From ZAX-1 sp046533095 (lineage in GTDB: Bacteria > Bacillota > Clostridia > Lachnospirales > Lachnospiraceae): DNA of 64,000 nucleotides. How positions within the stretch are numbered: position 1 is the first letter of the stretch; every line of letters starts with the position of its first letter. The position numbers and the translations under genes are program-made. The notes beneath the pieces are model-generated. The model was not told the origin of the DNA. It made no database searches and worked only from the letters and a program-made list of their open reading frames with translations. The stretch covers positions 1 through 64,000 of the forward strand of contig JAJQRA010000035.1 of assembly GCA_046533095.1 (NCBI GenBank), read 5' to 3'. Below are positions 59,534 to 64,000 of the stretch, piece after piece.

Positions 59534-61081
59534 ATGAATGTTTTAATCGTTGATGATGAAATGCAGATTGTTGAAATAATTAAGAGATCAATTGATTGGA
59601 GCAAATTGAATATTGCACAAGTATTCACTGCTTATAATGCGCAGGAGGCAAGAAGAATACTGGAAAAAGAGTATATTCAAATTGCTGTATGTGATATTGA
59701 GATGCCTCAGGAGAATGGATTGGATCTGATTAGCTGGTCAAAAAATCATTCTCCGGAGACGCTAAATATAATATTGACAAGCTATCCACAGTTTGAGTAT
59801 GCCCAAGACGCGATAGAACAAGGCGTATTTCAATATCTCCTTAAACCTGTTGCATATGATAAATTAGAGAACGTGATACAAAATGCTGTAGATAAAGTAA
59901 AGGAAGATAAAAGGGTGAAGGAGTATTCTGAGTTTGGTAAGAATGTATCAAGAGCAAAGGAAGATTTAAAACAAAAGTTTTATCAAAATCTACTTGATAA
60001 TCTGGTGGTGCCAAAATCAGAAAGTATTAAGAGAGAAGCAGATAAGTTTCAGATAGAATGGGATTACGAAGATAAATATTGCTGCATTCTTTTCCACAAT
60101 AATGGTGACATGCTAATTTCTGGTTTAGAGGGAAGTCTAAAATATGCGCTATTGAACATCCTAGAGGAGTTAAGTCAAAATTATATGGAAACAACAGGAT
60201 TTATTTATCGCAATAATGTTGTCGCAATATGCCATTATAAGGAAGGAAGCGTGGAGGAGTTCTGTAAGCAATATATGGAACAATGCCAAAAACTGTTTCC
60301 ATTTCAGATGTGTGCATTCGCAAGTGGCAGCCTATACTTGTGGGAACTACCGGCTACTTACATAGCTCTAAAGAAAATTATCAGTGTCAATGTATTTGAG
60401 TTTGGTATTATTCACCATTTAGATAGAATTGAACCAAAAGCTAAGTATACGCGGAGGAATCAGCAGCAGAAGCTAAGTCAAGAGATCATTGCTGGTGATA
60501 TTAATGGGATATTAGAAAATGCCGGAAGGGTATTAAGAGAGGCCATTAACCGGTACTTAATTGATCGGGAATTTCTGTTAGAATTTAGAAGAAATGTCCA
60601 GCAATTGGTGTATTCCTATATGGGTAATATTTCAATTAGTCAAATTATGGATGAAGATTGGAATCCATTGTTCTATGGCAAGTATAATCTGACGATCGAA
60701 GATACCTGGCGGTGGCTTGAATATCTTGATAAAACATTGCAGAAAGAGTCCAATTCTAGTGATACAAAAGATGTTGTGAAAATGACCAAACGTTTTTTAG
60801 AGGAAAATTACCAACAGGACATTACCCGGGAGAGTGTGTCAGAAGCAATCTATTTAAACTCAGATTACCTCAATCGTATTTTCAAGAAAGAAACTGGCTA
60901 TACGCTTATGAATTATTTACAGAAAGTTAGAATAGAAAGTGCGAAAAAATATTTAAGAGAAACTGAGTTATCTATTAGTATAATATCTCAAAATACTGGA
61001 TTTGATACAGCAACATATTTTACTAAAATTTTTAGGAAGTTGACTGGTATAACACCTAAAGAGTATAGGGAAAACAGATAA
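59534..61081 (+). CDS. YesN-type response regulator with AraC DNA-binding domain
   Basis: 515 residues; the ATG at 59534 follows GGAGGG and gives the correct receiver start MNVLIVDDEMQIVEIIKRSI. The phospho-acceptor is in IAVCDIEMPQENGLD, the Lys in YLLKPVAYDKL. A long central region of about 270 residues leads to the AraC-type double HTH (about 410-513; REAIYLNSDYLNRIFKKETG-like and ISQNTGFDTATYFTKIFRKL). It forms a pair with the kinase and very likely activates the ABC transporter genes that follow by 97 bp. Confidence 0.93.
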   Translation: MNVLIVDDEMQIVEIIKRSIDWSKLNIAQVFTAYNAQEARRILEKEYIQIAVCDIEMPQENGLDLISWSKNHSPETLNIILTSYPQFEYAQDAIEQGVFQYLLKPVAYDKLENVIQNAVDKVKEDKRVKEYSEFGKNVSRAKEDLKQKFYQNLLDNLVVPKSESIKREADKFQIEWDYEDKYCCILFHNNGDMLISGLEGSLKYALLNILEELSQNYMETTGFIYRNNVVAICHYKEGSVEEFCKQYMEQCQKLFPFQMCAFASGSLYLWELPATYIALKKIISVNVFEFGIIHHLDRIEPKAKYTRRNQQQKLSQEIIAGDINGILENAGRVLREAINRYLIDREFLLEFRRNVQQLVYSYMGNISISQIMDEDWNPLFYGKYNLTIEDTWRWLEYLDKTLQKESNSSDTKDVVKMTKRFLEENYQQDITRESVSEAIYLNSDYLNRIFKKETGYTLMNYLQKVRIESAKKYLRETELSISIISQNTGFDTATYFTKIFRKLTGITPKEYRENR

Positions 61082-61177
61082 AAGTCGTTTTTTTACTATT
61101 ATGTATCGTTTCTGTTATGGCTAGGCAAGCATCTAAGATGTTAGAATGAATCCAAGAAAAGGAATGGAGGAATTCAT

Positions 61178-62683
61178 ATGAAAAAGAGAACAAAAATTTT
61201 AACATGTCTCCTTATGTGTGCGGTCATGGTTCTTGGTGGTTGCAATGGAGCTGGAGCTGAAGTTGGAGGTGATGGGAATAAGGCCGATACTTCTAAAACA
61301 GATAATAGCAGTGAGGAAACAGCTGAACTGATACTGGTCATGCCGGGTAATGATGCGGCCCCTGCAAGCCTTCACAAAATTGAGGAAGGCATAAACGCTA
61401 TTACGAAGGAAAAGATGAATGCAACTGTAAAGATTCAAATTATTCCATGGGGCTCATATGATGAACAGGTGAACCTTATGCTATCAGGCTCGGAGCCTAT
61501 GGATATGATGATAACAATGAAAAATCCATCCGGCTATTATCAAAGAGGACAGATTCTTTCAATGGAAGATTTGATTGATCAATATGCGCCGGAAGCAAAA
61601 GAAGTTTTAGGTGATGATTTAGAAGCATGCAGATTGGGGGGAGAAATTTATGGTTTGTATCCTTTCCATGATATCGCGCAAACTGCCGGCTTATGTGCAA
61701 GGACAGATATTCTTGAAGAAATAGGAGCAGATCCGGAAAAAATAAAAACGTGGGATGATGTCACAAACCTTTTGCAGAGTGTAAAGGATGCATATCCGGA
61801 AATGAATATTTTAACGCCGGGAACACTAAAAAGAGGAATTGTTGAAAACCTTGTTATATCGCGCTTTGACATCCTTACACCAGGGATAGGAACCGCGTAT
61901 GACAGTGATGGTAAAGTTGTCAATATCTATGGAACAGACAAATATAAAGAAATAGTAGAAATGGCTTATGACTGGTATAACAAAGGATACATATTGAGTG
62001 ATGCAAATACAAATACCGAAACGCGGGAAAGCCACATTAAGGCAGGAGATACCTTTGGCTATATAGTATCTACAAAACCGGGCATGGATACGCAGGAAAC
62101 ATTGGCTACAGGAATGGATATGACAGCGATTACAATTGATGAGCCGACAATTAACACCGGAAGTATTGCTGGATTTCAGTGGGTACTGCCTAGAACCAGC
62201 TCAAATCCAGAAAAGGCGATGGAGTTTTACAATCTTATGTTTACCGATGCTGATATCCAAAATTATTTTATCTATGGCATAGAAGACACGGATTATGTAA
62301 AAATATCAGACAATGTAATCGGTTATCCAGAAGGTGTAGATGGTAGTAATGCAGGCTGGGTTGGAAATAGCTGGTTTGCAGGAAACTGCTATATATCGTA
62401 TATATGGGATGGAAATAGTGAAGATAGCTGGAAACAACTTGAAGAATTTAATGAAGGTGCAAAGCGTTCTCCTTTATTTGGATATTTGTTTGATACTGAA
62501 GTAAATAAAAATGAAATAGCAGCGATTGCGAATGCAGAAAGTAAATATAAGACATTATTAGAATCAGGAATGGCTGATCCGGAAAAAACCATAACAGAGT
62601 TTATAAAAGCGATGGATGATGCAGGGGCCAATAAGGTGATAGAAGAAGCTGAAGGACAGATAGAAGTGTGGAAAGCTAAATAA
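61178..62683 (+). CDS. ABC transporter sugar-binding lipoprotein (DUF3502-type C-terminus)
   Basis: 501 residues with ATGGAGG upstream. A lipoprotein signal (MKKRTKILTCLLMCAVMVLG, then GCNGAG) anchors it by Cys22. The body is a class-D-type solute-binding fold (ETAELILVMPGNDAAPASLH; KNPSGYYQRGQILSMEDLID), and the C-terminal part (SPLFGYLFDTEVNKNEIAAI, YKTLLESGMADPEKTITEFI) matches the DUF3502 module of lipoproteins that serve LplB/LplC permeases. The substrate is probably an oligosaccharide. It is the first gene of the transporter operon controlled by the YesM/YesN-like pair. Confidence 0.92.
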   Translation: MKKRTKILTCLLMCAVMVLGGCNGAGAEVGGDGNKADTSKTDNSSEETAELILVMPGNDAAPASLHKIEEGINAITKEKMNATVKIQIIPWGSYDEQVNLMLSGSEPMDMMITMKNPSGYYQRGQILSMEDLIDQYAPEAKEVLGDDLEACRLGGEIYGLYPFHDIAQTAGLCARTDILEEIGADPEKIKTWDDVTNLLQSVKDAYPEMNILTPGTLKRGIVENLVISRFDILTPGIGTAYDSDGKVVNIYGTDKYKEIVEMAYDWYNKGYILSDANTNTETRESHIKAGDTFGYIVSTKPGMDTQETLATGMDMTAITIDEPTINTGSIAGFQWVLPRTSSNPEKAMEFYNLMFTDADIQNYFIYGIEDTDYVKISDNVIGYPEGVDGSNAGWVGNSWFAGNCYISYIWDGNSEDSWKQLEEFNEGAKRSPLFGYLFDTEVNKNEIAAIANAESKYKTLLESGMADPEKTITEFIKAMDDAGANKVIEEAEGQIEVWKAK

Positions 62684-62691
62684 AATAAAAT

Positions 62692-62738
62692 GGGCTGACG
62701 TACTGAAAATTGCATTTAATGGTTCAGGGCGTCAGCCC
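62692..62738 (+). other. intra-operon hairpin between binding protein and permease
   Basis: GGGCTGACG (62692-62700) pairs with CGTCAGCCC (62730-62738), with an inner CTGAA/TTCAG. There is no T-run. Such hairpins after a binding-protein gene usually protect the upstream message and lower expression of the permease genes, and that role is inferred here. Confidence 0.6.
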
Positions 62739-62760
62739 TGAGTCTGAAAAAGGAAACCAA

Positions 62761-63690
62761 ATGAAAACTAAAAAAAATAATATTTTCAAAAAGACTCGTA
62801 GATATTTGCCGATCTATCTTATGGTTTTGCCAGGTTTTATATATATACTAATTAACAACTATCTTCCGATGGGAGGATTAGTAATTGCTTTTAAAAATTT
62901 GAACTTTCAAAAAGGCATATTAGGGAGTGATTGGGTAGGCTTTGCTAATTTCGAATATTTGTTTAAAACACCGGATGCTTTTACGATTACCCGCAATACA
63001 CTTTTGTATAATTTTACGTTTATTATATTAAATACGTTGTTTTCAATCATATTAGCGATTCTCATCAGTGAAATAACATCGAAGATATGTGTGAAGATAT
63101 ATCAAACGGTACTCCTTTTGCCTTACCTAATCTCAATGGTAATTGTCAGCTACCTGGTATATGCTCTTTTAAATACCAGTTCGGGATTTGTCAATAACAC
63201 AATATTGCCCATGTTAGGACAGGAAGTGGTTTCATGGTACACGCAAGCAAAATTTTGGCCGGTTATTTTAGCGATAACAAATAGTTGGAAAGGCGTAGGT
63301 TACATTTGCATTATTTACTTGGCTGCAATATTGGGAATTGATAGAGAAATGTATGAGGCTGCTGGTTTAGACGGCGCTGGAAAGTTAAAGCAGATTCGTT
63401 ATATTACCCTTCCAATGATTAAACCAACAATTATTGTCATGGCATTGATGTCTATTGGGCGGATTATGTATTCGGATTTTGGTTTGTTTTATCAAGTGCC
63501 GCTAGACTCAGGGGCATTACTGGATGTGACAAATACGATTGATACCTATGTATTTAGAGGATTACTTCAATTAGGTGATATTAGCATGTCGGCTGCGGCT
63601 GGTGTTTATCAATCAATTATTGGTTTCATTATGGTGTTGATAGCAAATTGGTTTACCAAAAAATATAGCAGTGAAAATGCACTGTTCTAA
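62761..63690 (+). CDS. LplB-type sugar ABC transporter permease
   Basis: 309 residues; start at 62761 behind AAAGGAAA (an upstream in-frame ATG at 62710 lies in the hairpin and is rejected). Six membrane segments are seen (about 20-40, 78-100, 112-135, 165-188, 210-232, 275-298), and the cytoplasmic EAA loop is EMYEAAGLDGAGKLKQIRYI. It forms a heterodimer with the next permease, energised by a shared MsiK-type ATPase encoded elsewhere, since none is visible here. The start MKTKKNNIFKKTRRYLPIYL is typical of this family. Confidence 0.93.
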   Translation: MKTKKNNIFKKTRRYLPIYLMVLPGFIYILINNYLPMGGLVIAFKNLNFQKGILGSDWVGFANFEYLFKTPDAFTITRNTLLYNFTFIILNTLFSIILAILISEITSKICVKIYQTVLLLPYLISMVIVSYLVYALLNTSSGFVNNTILPMLGQEVVSWYTQAKFWPVILAITNSWKGVGYICIIYLAAILGIDREMYEAAGLDGAGKLKQIRYITLPMIKPTIIVMALMSIGRIMYSDFGLFYQVPLDSGALLDVTNTIDTYVFRGLLQLGDISMSAAAGVYQSIIGFIMVLIANWFTKKYSSENALF

Positions 63691-63704
63691 TCAGGAGAGA
63701 AAAA

Positions 63705-64000
63705 ATGAAGACTAGGGATTCGAAGAGGTTTCAGATTTTTGCACATATCGTGTTGATATTATGTGCCGTTGCGGCCTTATTTCCATTTTTATTACTGATA
63801 GTATCCTCCTTAACAAATGAGGCAGATATTATTCGCAATGGCTATTCATTATTTCCTAAAAAACTCAGCTTGGCCGCTTATGAGTATATTTGGGGACAGA
63901 AAAGCCAGATTTTTCGGGCCTATGCAGTAACAATGACTGTTACGATCGCCGGAACGATTGTGGGTGTATTGATGACTGTTTTATATGCGTATGGCATTTC
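63705..64000 (+). CDS. LplC/YtcP-type sugar ABC transporter permease, truncated by window edge
   Basis: The frame starts at 63705 behind CAGGAGAG, 14 bp after the first permease, and runs off the window after 98 complete codons. It opens MKTRDSKRFQIFAHIVLILC and has a first membrane segment AALFPFLLLIVSSLTNE, a periplasmic loop (GYSLFPKKLSLAAYEYIWG) and the start of the second helix (TMTVTIAGTIVGVLMTVLYA), as in the partner permeases of LplB. Confidence 0.92.
   Translation, partial: MKTRDSKRFQIFAHIVLILCAVAALFPFLLLIVSSLTNEADIIRNGYSLFPKKLSLAAYEYIWGQKSQIFRAYAVTMTVTIAGTIVGVLMTVLYAYGI

Overview
The window looks like a chromosome segment of a low-GC anaerobic Firmicute, most probably Lachnospiraceae or a close clostridial relative. 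The basis is gene content and order: uvrC-hprK-(M18 peptidase)-murB-rapZ-whiA, a type III glutamine synthetase, an [FeFe]-hydrogenase maturation GTPase (HydF) beside a TM1266-family regulator, MutS2, class II aldolase, AGGAGG-type ribosome binding sites and a YesM/YesN plus LplB/LplC-type sugar uptake operon. No rRNA, tRNA or CRISPR array was seen.

Region by region. 1-6.4 kb is the edge of a prophage or integrative element. A leftward early operon of small genes (ParB-like, excisionase-like, ribbon-helix-helix) faces a lysogeny module (Cro-like and CI-like repressors with shared operators, ImmA-like protease), followed by cargo genes (secreted Ig-like protein, zinc-ribbon protein, coiled-coil protein) and a tyrosine integrase. 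A 3'-half relic of a group I intron lies antisense inside this operon. 6.5-14.3 kb is a belt of gene decay: broken O-antigen-ligase-like, prenyltransferase-like, metallo-beta-lactamase-fold and WYL-regulator genes surround an intact MerR/GyrI pair and an isochorismatase-family hydrolase. 14.4-18.4 kb carries rlmD-type methyltransferase, yhaM and an HtrA-like protein that has lost its catalytic triad, all leftward. 18.6-29.4 kb runs rightward: mutS2, an OmpR/PhoR-type two-component system, an amidase, then a PAS-Fis regulator, DUF1538 membrane protein, tandem PII-like protein, TM1266 regulator and hydF. 29.6-34.8 kb holds a QueG-like Fe-S protein with a MarR regulator and paired operators, a broken flavin-binding gene, an SPFH protein with a ribbon-helix-helix partner, and two broken ATPase genes. 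34.8-53.5 kb is core: pyrG (leftward), then ftsH, uvrC, hprK, M18 aminopeptidase, murB, rapZ, whiA, a lipid kinase, fba, glutamine synthetase III and a pseudo-receiver protein. 53.5-57.3 kb has a class A PBP and a YigZ-family gene. 57.9-64 kb is a sugar-responsive two-component system with an ABC importer that runs off the window.

The most unusual property is not one gene but a pattern. Short tandem duplications (about 28-100 bp) sit at many gene edges, copying the first or last codons of the neighbouring gene; murB is preceded by three mini-ORFs that each repeat its own N-terminus. Conserved housekeeping proteins (RlmD, MutS2, HydF, FtsH, M18 peptidase, the PAS-Fis regulator) carry in-frame repeat or low-complexity insertions. 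Intergenic regions also carry a dispersed element made of three successive hairpins. Together these suggest a lineage with frequent slippage or duplication and weak purging, and they also explain several of the frameshifted genes.
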